This document shows positions 10,601 through 18,751 of a stretch of DNA of 63,033 bases, piece after piece. The position numbers were made by a program, and so were the translations under genes. Numbering within the stretch: the first letter of the stretch is position 1; every line of letters begins with the position of its first letter. The notes beneath the pieces were generated by a model. That model had not been told where the DNA came from. It saw only the letters and a list, made by a program, of their open reading frames with translations, and made no database searches. Source of the stretch: Methanobacterium spitsbergense (GTDB lineage Archaea; Methanobacteriota; Methanobacteria; Methanobacteriales; Methanobacteriaceae); NCBI RefSeq assembly GCF_019931065.1, contig NZ_JAIOUQ010000005.1, positions 9,663 to 72,695 on the forward strand, given 5' to 3'.

Positions 10601-10811
10601 ATTGTCCTGTATTAGTTACTGCAACATTGTGTGATGAAGAAACTAATGCATTATTAGATGTTGCATTAGTAGCTGATACATCGTTTACTGTGAATGATAA
10701 TACTAAAACCATGGTTAAAAATAGTAATGGGACCATGATTTTAGCTTTATTATCTTTAATTGAGTTAAAATTGTCATTTTTAGTAATTGTTTGGTTTCTA
10801 ATCTTTTTCAC
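7602..10811 (-). CDS. Large adhesin-like surface protein (beta-helix + DUF11)
   Basis: A 1069-residue secreted protein. After a long basic N-terminus, the hydrophobic stretch VPLLFLTMVLVLSFTVNDVSA forms the signal peptide. Residues about 110-560 are right-handed beta-helix repeats of the GGAIYN type. Four DUF11 repeats of about 115 residues follow (NVGQQFNYI, GVQVTDILPAGLTFN). The C-terminus reads PMQKTGVPIAGLIAAILMVL then basic residues, much like an LPxTG sorting signal, so wall or membrane anchoring is likely. The start is in doubt: the annotated GTG overlaps AGGAGGTGA, whereas an ATT three codons later (10802) sits 8 bases after AGGAGG. Such proteins are thought to mediate attachment. Confidence 0.85.
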   Translation of the reverse strand: MKKIRNQTITKNDNFNSIKDNKAKIMVPLLFLTMVLVLSFTVNDVSATNATSNNALVSSSHNVAVTNTGQSVDSQTNVQAKSKTNTSKTNKASNSLTTKNNNKIPDPQIYRNGAPVARGGNPVGFVYPSIASAITVANAGDTIMLENGATFQEHGLVINKDLNFNVFSNGHATIDGQNIGQIFLISNGATVIIQNLILKNGLGTLGGAIYNNGTLTVRNTVFQNNRATQNGGAIYNDGRLIYDAVTHTSETVTKNGGTLTVNNCTFTGNRALNGGAIYNSGTLSMSTSTTLTDFTITQNGGTLNVINSVFTNNRAIQNGGAIANDATFNVVGFSTLTRTVVTKNGGTATISGSTFIGNTANNGGAISNLAVLNTAQSTLTGTATTGTTALNSGTVTVTDSAIIGNTANNNGGAIYNGARTSVTATTMTDYTINNDATITARFNTLAGNSALRGGAVYNDATSSVTSNTLTRTTLNNAAVATTTDNALVNNNATTGRDIVNNQVLTDSGNVITVSFINNIGTVDAQRNWWGTVSGPLPGDVVGTVDTSNFLIYTMNIVNTASNTHPNVGQQFHYTIIVTNNGPDTATDVQMIDGIPDGLTFNSFTASQGTYNHATEIWNIGTLASGASAVLQLFVTPTSSIAGTLVTKNATLINTNDTSSATVTVPGTPVSVILTKTASNLAPNVGQQFNYILTVINHGQNTATGVQVTDILPAGLTFNGFTASQGTYNSGTGLWNVGTLVNGAGAILHLFVTPTVSTAGTTVTNTATTTGQTASATVVVPTTTVPVVLSKTASNLAPNVGQQFNYIITATNNGPGTATGVQVTDILPAGLTFNSFTASQGTYNSVTGLWNVGTLLNGASAILHLFVTPALSAAGTTVTNTATTTGQTLNAVVIVPANNIVNVVLTKTASTTTPRVGHQFHYTITATNHGPGTATGVQVTDKLPAGLIFNSYTASQGTYNSATGIWNVGTLLNGASATLRLFVTPTTAVVGETLTNVARITAINEFNVNTSPFASQTVTVLSSGGGNNTANTVNAETETIPMQKTGVPIAGLIAAILMVLGGTTLRKLQN
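7880..9150 (-). repeat. Four DUF11-coding tandem repeats
   Basis: Within the adhesin gene, a unit of about 345 bp is repeated four times. Landmarks such as GGTACCCTGACTAGCTGTGA recur near 7950, 8290, 8635 and 8985. The two middle copies are the most alike, with long near-identical stretches around 8270-8440 and 8610-8790. Such similarity suggests recent duplication or gene conversion, and the copy number may vary between strains. Confidence 0.75.
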
Positions 10812-10861
10812 CTCCTTTATGCTTGATTATGTTATGAAACATACAAACATCATAAAGGAGG
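10811..10861 (-). promoter_or_regulatory. Hairpin covering the adhesin ribosome binding site
   Basis: Perfect 11-bp inverted repeat, CCTCCTTTATG at 10811-10821 and CATAAAGGAGG at 10851-10861, with a 29-base spacer. In the adhesin mRNA the 5-prime arm would pair with CATAAAGGAGG and so bury the AGGAGG ribosome binding site. On the plus strand the same arms place an AGGAGG nine bases before a TTG at 10871. A translational switch, for example temperature-dependent, is inferred. Confidence 0.55.
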
Positions 10862-11366
10862 AATTAAACTTTGAAAACAACTTCATACCATCCCCCCAAC
10901 TGTTCACAGTATAGAAGAATAATGTTTAAAAAATACTGTGAAAGTATCACTCTTTTACAGTTTTGTATAGCAATTATTGAATTTAATGATTATATGTAAC
11001 ATAGTTAATTCTTTAGTTGTTATAATGAATATAGTTTATGGCTAAAAGAGATGAATTAAGATGTTATAGATTGAAAAACATCTAACAATTTCATGAATAA
11101 TCAATAAATTGTTTAACATATTTTCAGAACCGCAATTTTTATATCAAACGGATTTTAGGTACTAAACCCATTTAATTGATTTTATATTCTGTCTAGCTGA
11201 ATTTCAGATTCAAATTGACATTAATCTACTAAATCCAACAGGAACAAATATATTTAAATAGTTATCACTGAATTAGAAAATCCAAAGGATAAAAAAAATA
11301 GAATTATGGCATTCTATTAATAGTATTTCTTAAACATTATGATGCTGTATGTTACCTTATGAAATT
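10862..11366. other. Intergenic region upstream of the adhesin
   Basis: Presumed promoter region of the minus-strand adhesin. A 42-codon plus-strand frame (10871-10999, TTG start, AGGAGG nine bases before) begins KTTSYHPPNCSQYRR; it may be a real small gene or a product of the symmetrical hairpin. From 11000 to 11366 there are only short AT-rich frames. Confidence 0.4.
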
Positions 11367-11939
11367 CTACTCCTTGTTGTAGATATAGGTCAGCCAGAAT
11401 TCCTTTATGGATTCAACTATATTTTGGTATTCCTTGAAATTATTGGGCTTGGTTAAGAATAGATCTGGATGATATTTCTCTAGATGTTTCACTTTTTCAT
11501 AATCATCAGTTAAAATAATCACAGGTACATCTTTTATGATACTCTTTTTTTCCATGATATTTTCTAAATTTTCCAATCCACTCGCACCACGTAGTGTTGC
11601 AAAATCAAATATTATAATATTTGCTATAGGAAAATCCTGGTAAACGCCTTGTTGGAATATCATGTTACTGGCCTCTTCAACACTCCCTGTAAAACGGATG
11701 CTTGTTGTGAGTTTTGATCTGCCAAATGTTGCAATTAATTCCTGCATAATTTTTGGATCGTTTCCTATTAGCAGAATTTCAACTGGTTCATTTATCTTTT
11801 TTACGAATTCTTTTAAAATCTGTTCAAAATCGTGTTTTACAGAGTTTTTTAATGCATTTACCAATTTTTTGGTATCCTCTTGATTTAATGCATTACCCAA
11901 TATTTTTTCAACTAACTTCCATTCATCTGTTCCGCTCAT
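11367..11939 (-). CDS. Rcp-like receiver-domain protein
   Basis: About 190 residues: an N-terminal helical part of some 60 residues, then a receiver-like domain from EILLIGNDPKIMQEL, through IIIFDFATLRG (the Asp in the phospho-acceptor position) and VPVIILTDDYE, to LFLTKPNNFKEYQ with the conserved Lys. It ends in IKEFWLTYIYNKE, like single-domain Rcp1-type regulators that pair with cytoplasmic kinases. The first acidic pair, normally ED or DD, is ND, so Mg2+ binding may be weaker. The start at MSGTDEW is chosen because GGGAGTAGGA lies just upstream; a longer frame begins eight codons earlier. The kinase at 12456 lies nearby in divergent orientation. Confidence 0.75.
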   Translation of the reverse strand: MSGTDEWKLVEKILGNALNQEDTKKLVNALKNSVKHDFEQILKEFVKKINEPVEILLIGNDPKIMQELIATFGRSKLTTSIRFTGSVEEASNMIFQQGVYQDFPIANIIIFDFATLRGASGLENLENIMEKKSIIKDVPVIILTDDYEKVKHLEKYHPDLFLTKPNNFKEYQNIVESIKEFWLTYIYNKE

Positions 11940-12455
11940 GGATATCCTACTCCCTATTATCATTTAAAAGCTAAAAATAGTTTTAATTTGTAAAGTTAAG
12001 GAATTTAGGTTTAAAACCTGCTTGATCATCTTAGTTAGAAGCCCTCTTATTTGTATCTGATTCTCATCAATGATTAAATTATATTAATTAATTTTATGTT
12101 GATAATTATTATTAAAAATTTCTATATTAATAAAAAGAAAATACACGATTATTAATAAAAAAAATGTATTTTATAATTGAATTATTAAAATAGAAGTATT
12201 AGGTACACTAAATTGGTATATTAGCCAGGATAGGACATTAAATATATTAAAAATTATTTGACAAAATAACAGACTAATGTGTTTATTATCCAATATGGGA
12301 AATGTTCTCTTTATATTAACCTATCAAATTAAATTGAAACTAAATTATAGATATTTGAAATTATTATTCAATTTAAATTAGAAAAAGTAATATACTAATT
12401 TGTACATATCTAAATAAAGATATTTATTCTTATTTTAGGTAATGGGGAAGAATAA
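11940..12455. other. Divergent intergenic region
   Basis: About 500 AT-rich bases between the divergently transcribed receiver protein and sensor kinase; both promoters should lie here. No palindrome, hairpin or small gene stood out. GGGGAAGAATAA just before 12456 is the ribosome binding site of the kinase. Confidence 0.5.
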
Positions 12456-14183
12456 ATGGATGATGACAAGATAGAACTCGAAAAACTGCGTAAAAAAGCA
12501 GAAGAAACAGTTAAAAAACAATATAATCATAAAATAAATCAGTCCAAAGATACTGATGAATTATTTCATGAATTACAGGTTCACCAAGTCGAATTGGAGA
12601 TGCAAAACGAAGAATTAAGACAAGCCCAGATAAAATTGGAAGATTCTCAGCGCAAATATTTTGATCTATATAACTTTGCACCCGATGGATATTTTACATT
12701 AGATAAAGAAGGGATTATTTTAGAGGTAAATCTTAAAGGAGCATCATTATTAGGTGTTGAAAGGCTCAACCTCAATAAAACTGCATTTATTCAATATATT
12801 GCTCCAGATAATCAAAACAAATTTTATCATCACCTACAGAAAGTTCTGGAAACTAGAACTAATGATACTATCGATCTCAAACTCATTAAAAAGGATAATA
12901 ATATATTTTACGCCCATATTGAAACCATGTATGTTCCAGATGGGAATGGAAATTTCAAAGAATTCAGATTAGCTATAACAGATATTAGCGATCTTAAAAG
13001 TACTGAAATGGCTTTAAAAGAGAGTGAAGAACGATATCGTGAGATCTTTTACAACAATCATACAATCATGATCTTAATAGATCCAGTTAATTTAAATATA
13101 ATAGAAGCAAACCCTGCAGCTTGTAATTTTTATGGATATGACTATGAAAAATTGCTAAAAATGAAAATATCAGATATTAATACTTTGGATCTGGATTCAA
13201 TAGAAGATAAAATGCAAAAAACAGTATCCAAACAAGAACACCATTTTATATTTAAACATCGTTTATCCAATGGAACCATCTGTGATGTAGATATTCATAG
13301 CGGTTTAATCCCTTATAAAGGTAAAAATGTACTTTGTTCTGTTATTCACGATATTACTGCTCAAAAAAAAGCAGAGAAAATACTAGAAAAACGTAATGCC
13401 CGTATTAATCAAATGTTAAACATTGAAATAAACGATCATGAAAAGGCTGAAATTAAATTAGGAAACCTTATAAGTAAATTAGAAATTTCTAATAAAGAAC
13501 TGGAACAATTCGCTTATGTATCATCTCACGACTTAAAAGAACCTTTACGTATGATTACAAGTTTTCTTCAACTTTTACAGAGAAGATATGCAAATGATCT
13601 TGACCAAGATGCCAATGACTTCATAAACTTTGCAGTGGAAGGAGCTAAACGTCTTGATATGATGATCAATGATTTATTAGAGTACTCTCGAGTCGGAAGT
13701 AAGGAAAGAGAATTCAAATATATTTACAGTGAAAAAATTGTAGAAACAGTTTTAACCAATTTAAAAACACAAATACAAGATAAAAATGCCATTGTAACCT
13801 ATGATTCACTGCCCATAATCTATGCAAGTGAATATCAAATGGTACAGCTCTTTCAAAATCTCATAAGCAATGCTATTAAATACAACAACAAAATCCCTAA
13901 AGTCCATATATCTGCAGTTAAAAAAGATAAGGAGTATGTATTCTCTATTAAAGATAATGGGATTGGAATAGATAAAGATCACTTAGAAAGAATATTTACC
14001 ATCTTTCAACGTCTACATACACGTGAAGAATATGATGGAACAGGTATTGGTTTGGCAATTTCACTTAGAATAATACAGCAACATAGAGGAAAAATTTGGG
14101 CAGAATCCGAACCTGAAAAAGGCTCAACATTCAATTTGTCCATACCAATTAAAACCAATAATGAGATTATCAAATTACAATAA
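12456..14183 (+). CDS. PAS sensor histidine kinase, HisKA type
   Basis: A 575-residue cytoplasmic kinase. An N-terminal coiled coil (VHQVELEMQNEELRQAQIKL) is followed by two PAS domains (about residues 66-185 and 190-305), a second coiled coil, a HisKA domain with FAYVSSHDLKEPLRMI (phospho-accepting His near 358) and a HATPase_c domain with NLISNAIKY, IKDNGIGID and GTGIGLAI. All catalytic boxes are intact. This HDLKEPL type differs from the HisKA_2 kinases elsewhere in the window and is the type that usually pairs with Rcp-like receivers, so the divergent protein at 11367 is a plausible partner. The ligand is unknown. Confidence 0.92.
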   Translation: MDDDKIELEKLRKKAEETVKKQYNHKINQSKDTDELFHELQVHQVELEMQNEELRQAQIKLEDSQRKYFDLYNFAPDGYFTLDKEGIILEVNLKGASLLGVERLNLNKTAFIQYIAPDNQNKFYHHLQKVLETRTNDTIDLKLIKKDNNIFYAHIETMYVPDGNGNFKEFRLAITDISDLKSTEMALKESEERYREIFYNNHTIMILIDPVNLNIIEANPAACNFYGYDYEKLLKMKISDINTLDLDSIEDKMQKTVSKQEHHFIFKHRLSNGTICDVDIHSGLIPYKGKNVLCSVIHDITAQKKAEKILEKRNARINQMLNIEINDHEKAEIKLGNLISKLEISNKELEQFAYVSSHDLKEPLRMITSFLQLLQRRYANDLDQDANDFINFAVEGAKRLDMMINDLLEYSRVGSKEREFKYIYSEKIVETVLTNLKTQIQDKNAIVTYDSLPIIYASEYQMVQLFQNLISNAIKYNNKIPKVHISAVKKDKEYVFSIKDNGIGIDKDHLERIFTIFQRLHTREEYDGTGIGLAISLRIIQQHRGKIWAESEPEKGSTFNLSIPIKTNNEIIKLQ

Positions 14184-14480
14184 TCCTTGGTAAATCACAC
14201 AATTCACTTAATTCTGTTCTCAATTAACTGCAAATCCCACTTAAACTGTATTGATCAAGTACTCTCTCAAAATTCCATATTATGGATTAAGAAACCAAAC
14301 TAATCTCATGATCAATTGAAAAAATTTTTAACAATAATATCTATTTTCATTAAAATAACAAAATCTGACTGTGATATATGAATATTCCTAAAATAACTAT
14401 TCAAATTTTATTAAAAAAAATATTCATTAGTATAATTTCGATGAATGGATTCATGCAAATAAAAAAAGGGGGAATGAATA

Positions 14481-14903
14481 TTAGATCCCTGTTGCGACTG
14501 CTGTAGCCCCTCCAAATGGAGCAGAGGTACTTTGTGAAGCGAGTGTTTTTCCACCTTTAGTTATTGAAACTGTTAGAACGCCATTACCACCCTCGGTTTT
14601 ACGGGCAGCTGCAGTTAAAGCTCCAGATACATCACCTATACTTGTTGTTTGATCTCCAGTACCGGATAGTGAACGAAATCCGAATGTCCCACTTACATCA
14701 ACAGCCCAACTACCTGGATATTTTACTACAACATTAACATCATTAGAACTGGATGCATTTGAACTCGAAGTGTTTGTACTACTCGTATTTGAATTGGAAG
14801 TGTTTGTACCGGTCGTGTTATTACTTGAAGTACATCCAGATACTACAACAACAAAACAAACAAGAACTACTAACCCTAATAACATTCTTTTAGACAATTT
14901 CAT
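14481..14903 (-). CDS. Small secreted lipoprotein
   Basis: 140 residues. The signal peptide MLLGLVVLVCFVVVVSGC ends in a clear lipobox (VSGC), so the mature protein should be lipid-anchored outside the cell. A Ser/Thr/Asn-rich linker of about 30 residues leads to a small beta-rich domain (VVVKYPGSWAVDVSGTFGFR; LTVSITKGGKTLASQST). There are no catalytic motifs. The linker could be heavily glycosylated. Function unknown. Confidence 0.75.
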   Translation of the reverse strand: MKLSKRMLLGLVVLVCFVVVVSGCTSSNNTTGTNTSNSNTSSTNTSSSNASSSNDVNVVVKYPGSWAVDVSGTFGFRSLSGTGDQTTSIGDVSGALTAAARKTEGGNGVLTVSITKGGKTLASQSTSAPFGGATAVATGI

Positions 14904-15283
14904 TAGTTATCAACCCCCAAATATTAAACAAATTATATCATAATTTATGGCATTCATATAATAACTATTTTTATTCAACAGTGTCAATTTTTGATTTACA
15001 GGAACCTTTGTCATGACCCATTTTCATTCGAACCATCCTTAATTTCTGTCTTGTATAATCTCAATAAAGAACTCATTTTTAATTCACTATTAATATCAAA
15101 GAATTTTATAATCATAAAATTTGTTTTAAAATATTATCAACTGGAAATCTATCAGTTATATCCAAAAAGGTTATAATTTATGGTGAACATAAATGATAAA
15201 AGATGAGTTAAGTTGTCAGAAATATTAAGTATGAATTAATAACATATAGAGAATATTTCAAAAAATTAGGAGGGTTAATAAAA
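14904..15283. other. Intergenic region
   Basis: Region between the divergent lipoprotein and SPFH genes. A 61-codon open frame at 14991 lacks a ribosome binding site and has unconvincing composition. The AGGAGGGTTAATAAAA just before 15284 belongs to the SPFH gene. Confidence 0.5.
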
Positions 15284-16078
15284 ATGGTTGATTTAGTAAC
15301 TGTATTCATTGTTGTCATTGTTATTTTAATTATTCTAGGATTATCTATTAGGATAGTTAATCAATATGAGAGGGGTGTTGTTTTCCGTCTTGGAAAGGTA
15401 ATTGGTATTAAAGAACCCGGGTTGAGACTACTAATTCCTCTGGTGGATCGTATGGTTAAACCCTCACTGCAGATAATTACCATGCCTATACAATCCCAGA
15501 AAATCATAACAGAAGATAATGTATCTATAGATGTGGCTGCTGTAGCCTATTTTAAAATTATTGATCCCTACAAAGCAGTTGTTGAAGTTGAAAATTATAC
15601 CCGCGCTGTGAACCAGATATCACAAACAACAGTTAGAAGTGTTGTTGGACAGTTCAACTTGGATGAAATACTCTCTGTAACACCTAAAATAAACGCCAAA
15701 ATCAAGGAAATCATAGATGAACACAGTGAACCTTGGGGAATCAATGTCACCACAGTAGAAATAAAAGACATTACACTTCCAGAGAACATGAAACGAGTAA
15801 TAGGATTGCAAGCTGAGGCTGAAAGGGAAAAGAGAGCTAAAATTATTGCTGCTGAGGGTGAATTCCTATCAGCTGCTAAACTGGGAGATGCCGCAGACAT
15901 CATATCTGAACATCCAATTGCATTACAGCTCAGAATTATGCAGGTACTCAACCAGATAGCTGTGGAGAAAAATTCAACCATAATATTCCCAGCACCATTA
16001 ATGAACAGCATAACAGATATTTCAAACTTCCTAAAAACAGAAAATATGGAAGCAACAAAACCTAAAGAAAAAAAATAG
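15284..16078 (+). CDS. SPFH/stomatin-like membrane protein
   Basis: A 264-residue slipin/stomatin homologue. A single N-terminal membrane helix ([18 protein letters not shown]) is followed by the SPFH domain ([38 protein letters not shown]) and an Ala/Glu-rich coiled coil ([19 protein letters not shown]). Such proteins form ring-like oligomers that organise membrane patches. In many archaea a NfeD partner gene is next door; none is here. AGGAGGG lies ten bases before the ATG. Confidence 0.92.
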   Translation: MVDLVTVFIVVIVILIILGLSIRIVNQYERGVVFRLGKVIGIKEPGLRLLIPLVDRMVKPSLQIITMPIQSQKIITEDNVSIDVAAVAYFKIIDPYKAVVEVENYTRAVNQISQTTVRSVVGQFNLDEILSVTPKINAKIKEIIDEHSEPWGINVTTVEIKDITLPENMKRVIGLQAEAEREKRAKIIAAEGEFLSAAKLGDAADIISEHPIALQLRIMQVLNQIAVEKNSTIIFPAPLMNSITDISNFLKTENMEATKPKEKK

Positions 16079-16435
16079 GAAATACCAGACTGTAGTTTCT
16101 AAAGGATGTATTAAATTACAATGAGTTAAAATTTAAAATTATAATATTTTTTTTTTAACTCAAAATATCCCTACTTTTTTTAATCTCATTAATTCCTAAA
16201 AATATATATTAACTCCGTTTCTAATGTTATAGAATTATAATAAATTACAGGGAAGATCATAAATTTTCTCATTATTTATCAAAAATAAGCACAAAAAAGA
16301 TTACAAACTAATATTATTAAGTGATAGTTATAGATTAACGAAAAAAATATTTATTTTGCTTTAAATAAACAAAAATTACTAAAAATAAAATTTAGATTAA
16401 AATTTAATTCAATTCATTTAAGGGGACCAAAGTAA
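16079..16435. other. Intergenic region with poly-T tract
   Basis: A T10 run at 16147-16156 about 70 bases after the SPFH stop is a likely archaeal terminator. The rest is AT-rich. GGGGACC before 16436 may serve as the ribosome binding site of the next gene. Confidence 0.5.
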
Positions 16436-17095
16436 ATGGATAAATCTGAATATGATGGAAAAATTGAAGATCTGACGATTAAAATAGATAAGACTCGTCA
16501 GAAAATGGCACCTGTTTTAATTACTTTCTTAAATGAGACTGAAATTTATGTTACTAAATTTTATAAGGATACCATCAAGGAATATGTTCTATCACATCCA
16601 GATATTACTAAGAAATATGGTAAAGAAGGTATACGGGACCTAAAATATGAATGTAGAGAATTAATAAAACTGATTCCCGAAATTGTTGAAATGCATTTAG
16701 GCACCGATAAGTTCTGGAGCCATAAATGCCCTATAAACGATTTAAAAAAAGAATGTAAAGTATATCCTGCATTTTCCACCCATTATAATATATCAGATTC
16801 TAATAAAAGAATAATTGAATCTTTAAGACACACACTTGGATACTTAGGGGATTTATTATTAAAATATGGTTATATCAAGATAGGAAAGTATTCTGAGTGG
16901 AAAATGTCTGAAGATGAAAAATTCAAGTATAAAGGAAGTATTGAATGTACCCCAGAAATGAAAACTTCGTTAAAAACTTACCTAGAAATGGATAAAGAAT
17001 TAGCTGGATTGATTAATGAAGTTAAAGACATTGAAAAACAAAAAAAAGAAGCTGAAGGGAAAGATGAAGCCGAAGAGATATGGAACAATACATAA
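16436..17095 (+). CDS. Hypothetical protein, 219 aa
   Basis: A soluble, strongly helical and charged protein. Notable parts are VLITFLNETEIYVTKFYKDT, LIPEIVEMHLGTDKFWSHKC and a C-terminal coiled coil (VKDIEKQKKEAEGKDEAEE). There are two Cys, no metal motif, no signal peptide and no membrane segment. I do not recognise the family. It stands alone between the SPFH and glutathione genes and is followed by a T-run. Confidence 0.65.
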   Translation: MDKSEYDGKIEDLTIKIDKTRQKMAPVLITFLNETEIYVTKFYKDTIKEYVLSHPDITKKYGKEGIRDLKYECRELIKLIPEIVEMHLGTDKFWSHKCPINDLKKECKVYPAFSTHYNISDSNKRIIESLRHTLGYLGDLLLKYGYIKIGKYSEWKMSEDEKFKYKGSIECTPEMKTSLKTYLEMDKELAGLINEVKDIEKQKKEAEGKDEAEEIWNNT

Positions 17096-17125
17096 AACAC
17101 ATTTTATTAAATTTTATCATTAAGA

Positions 17126-17135
17126 TTTTTTTTTT
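17126..17135 (+). terminator. Poly-T terminator
   Basis: A T10 run about 30 bases after the preceding stop codon, in the form expected of archaeal transcription termination. Confidence 0.45.
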
Positions 17136-17275
17136 AATCAAGAATGCTCTATTTTTAAATTCATAAAAAAAATGGATCATTTAATTGAAGATATGCACTG
17201 AAAGTTTAAGATTATTAAATTGATTTGGATGGCATGAATTGAAAAATATTTATTTATTAAAACAGGATGATTTTT

Positions 17276-18733
17276 ATGAACTGGGACTTTTCAGAAATAT
17301 TAACATCTTTTTTAAAAGATAAAAAGGGAAAACTGTTGTCAGAAGGAAATTTCGGCTTTGAAAGAGAGTCTCAAAGGATCATATCATCTGGTGATCTGGC
17401 ATTAACTCCTCACCCGCCAGTTTTTGGAGATAAATTAGAAAATCAACGTATCACAACTGATTTTTCTGAAAGTCATATCGAGATGATAACACCAACCTTT
17501 AAGACAATTGAAGAAGCATATGAGGAATTAAATACCATATGTACCGAGGTTGAAAATGGTATTGGAGATGAACTACTATGGCCCCTCAGTATGCCGCCCA
17601 AACTTCCAGATGAAAATAACATTCCCATTGCAAGCTTTCCAGATTCAGAAGAGGGAATATATAAAGAAATATATCGAAAGGGACTGGCACTGAGATATGG
17701 TAAGAAAATGCAGATGATATCAGGTATTCACTATAATTTTTCGTTTGATAAAGAAATGGTTGATTATTTATATGATCTGCTTGGAAATGGAAAGGATAAA
17801 CGTTCATTTATTAATGAAATACATTTTGCCCTTACAAGAAACTTTCTACGTTACCGTTGGATGTTAATTTACCTTTTTGGTGCCTCACCATTCTGCCATC
17901 CTACATATTATTCTGTAATAGACAAAGAAATTAAAATCATTCAGAAATCCTGTTCTAGCTGTGTGGAAAGTATTAAAAATTTCAATCAATACGCAACATC
18001 CCTACGTGTAAGCAGATTTGGTTATTCAAATATCCTTAAACACAACCAAAATATATATTTTAATAGTCTGGACGAATATTCAAAAAAGATCCGTAAACTC
18101 ATGACAACTAGGAATGATGACTATTCTAAGCTTGGATTATATAAGAACAACTCTCAAATACAACTGAATGGGAATATTTTGCAGAATGAAAGCGAATTTT
18201 ACTCCTCAATTAGACTTAAGCAAAATATAGGCAAAGACGAAACCCAACTGGATGCACTGGAAAAAAGAGGAGTTCAATATGTAGAAGTGAGGATTCTTGA
18301 TTTAAATCCATTTGAAAAGTTGGGTTTAAGCCTTGAACAGATGTATTTCATTCAAGTGTTTATGCTCTTCTGTTTGTTTGAACAAAGCAACCCCATCACC
18401 GAAGAGGAATATGATAGAATAAATTTAAATCACCATTTAATAACATTGTTCGGAAGGAAAGAAAATCTATTACTCCAAAAATATAATGGAAGAGCAATTG
18501 CATTGAAACAATGGGGAGAGGAAATATTTGTAAAGCTCAAAATGATAGCAGATTTAATGTCCAATGCTACAGGTGATGATAAATATCGAAATAGCGTTGA
18601 AAATGAGCATAAAAAGCTTTTTGATATATCTTTCCTACCTTCCGAAAGGATTCACAGGGAAATGGAAAATAATAAGGAAGACTTTCTAGAATTTGGAACC
18701 AGATGTGCTGTAAATAATTTAAATATAAACTAG
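17276..18733 (+). CDS. gshF: Glutamate-cysteine ligase, N-terminal half of GshF
   Basis: 485 residues that ligate glutamate to cysteine, the first step to glutathione. FGFERESQRI, ITTDFSESHIEMITPT and LWPLSMPP near the N-terminus, RYGKKMQMISGIHYNFSF and VQYVEVRILDLNPF are hallmarks of the proteobacterial-type GshA domain found in bifunctional GshF. The ATG at 17276 has GGATGA upstream; an ATG three codons earlier is less well placed. The frame ends in a single TAG, and the GshF ATP-grasp half continues in the same frame. Family knowledge suggests one ancestral protein of about 815 residues. It may act alone to make gamma-glutamylcysteine or with the following gene. Confidence 0.88.
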   Translation: MNWDFSEILTSFLKDKKGKLLSEGNFGFERESQRIISSGDLALTPHPPVFGDKLENQRITTDFSESHIEMITPTFKTIEEAYEELNTICTEVENGIGDELLWPLSMPPKLPDENNIPIASFPDSEEGIYKEIYRKGLALRYGKKMQMISGIHYNFSFDKEMVDYLYDLLGNGKDKRSFINEIHFALTRNFLRYRWMLIYLFGASPFCHPTYYSVIDKEIKIIQKSCSSCVESIKNFNQYATSLRVSRFGYSNILKHNQNIYFNSLDEYSKKIRKLMTTRNDDYSKLGLYKNNSQIQLNGNILQNESEFYSSIRLKQNIGKDETQLDALEKRGVQYVEVRILDLNPFEKLGLSLEQMYFIQVFMLFCLFEQSNPITEEEYDRINLNHHLITLFGRKENLLLQKYNGRAIALKQWGEEIFVKLKMIADLMSNATGDDKYRNSVENEHKKLFDISFLPSERIHREMENNKEDFLEFGTRCAVNNLNIN

Positions 18734-18751
18734 TATCAGGAGGACATTATT

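Noticed and set aside
14991..15176. 61-codon open frame between lipoprotein and SPFH gene
   Set aside because: No ribosome binding site, low-complexity hydrophobic content and no family resemblance.
18731..18733. TAG read as pyrrolysine between the GshF halves
   Set aside because: Not accepted as the call: TAG ends several other genes here (for example at 16078 and 24303), pyrrolysine is not expected in this order, and a good AGGAGG follows. Kept only as a hypothesis.
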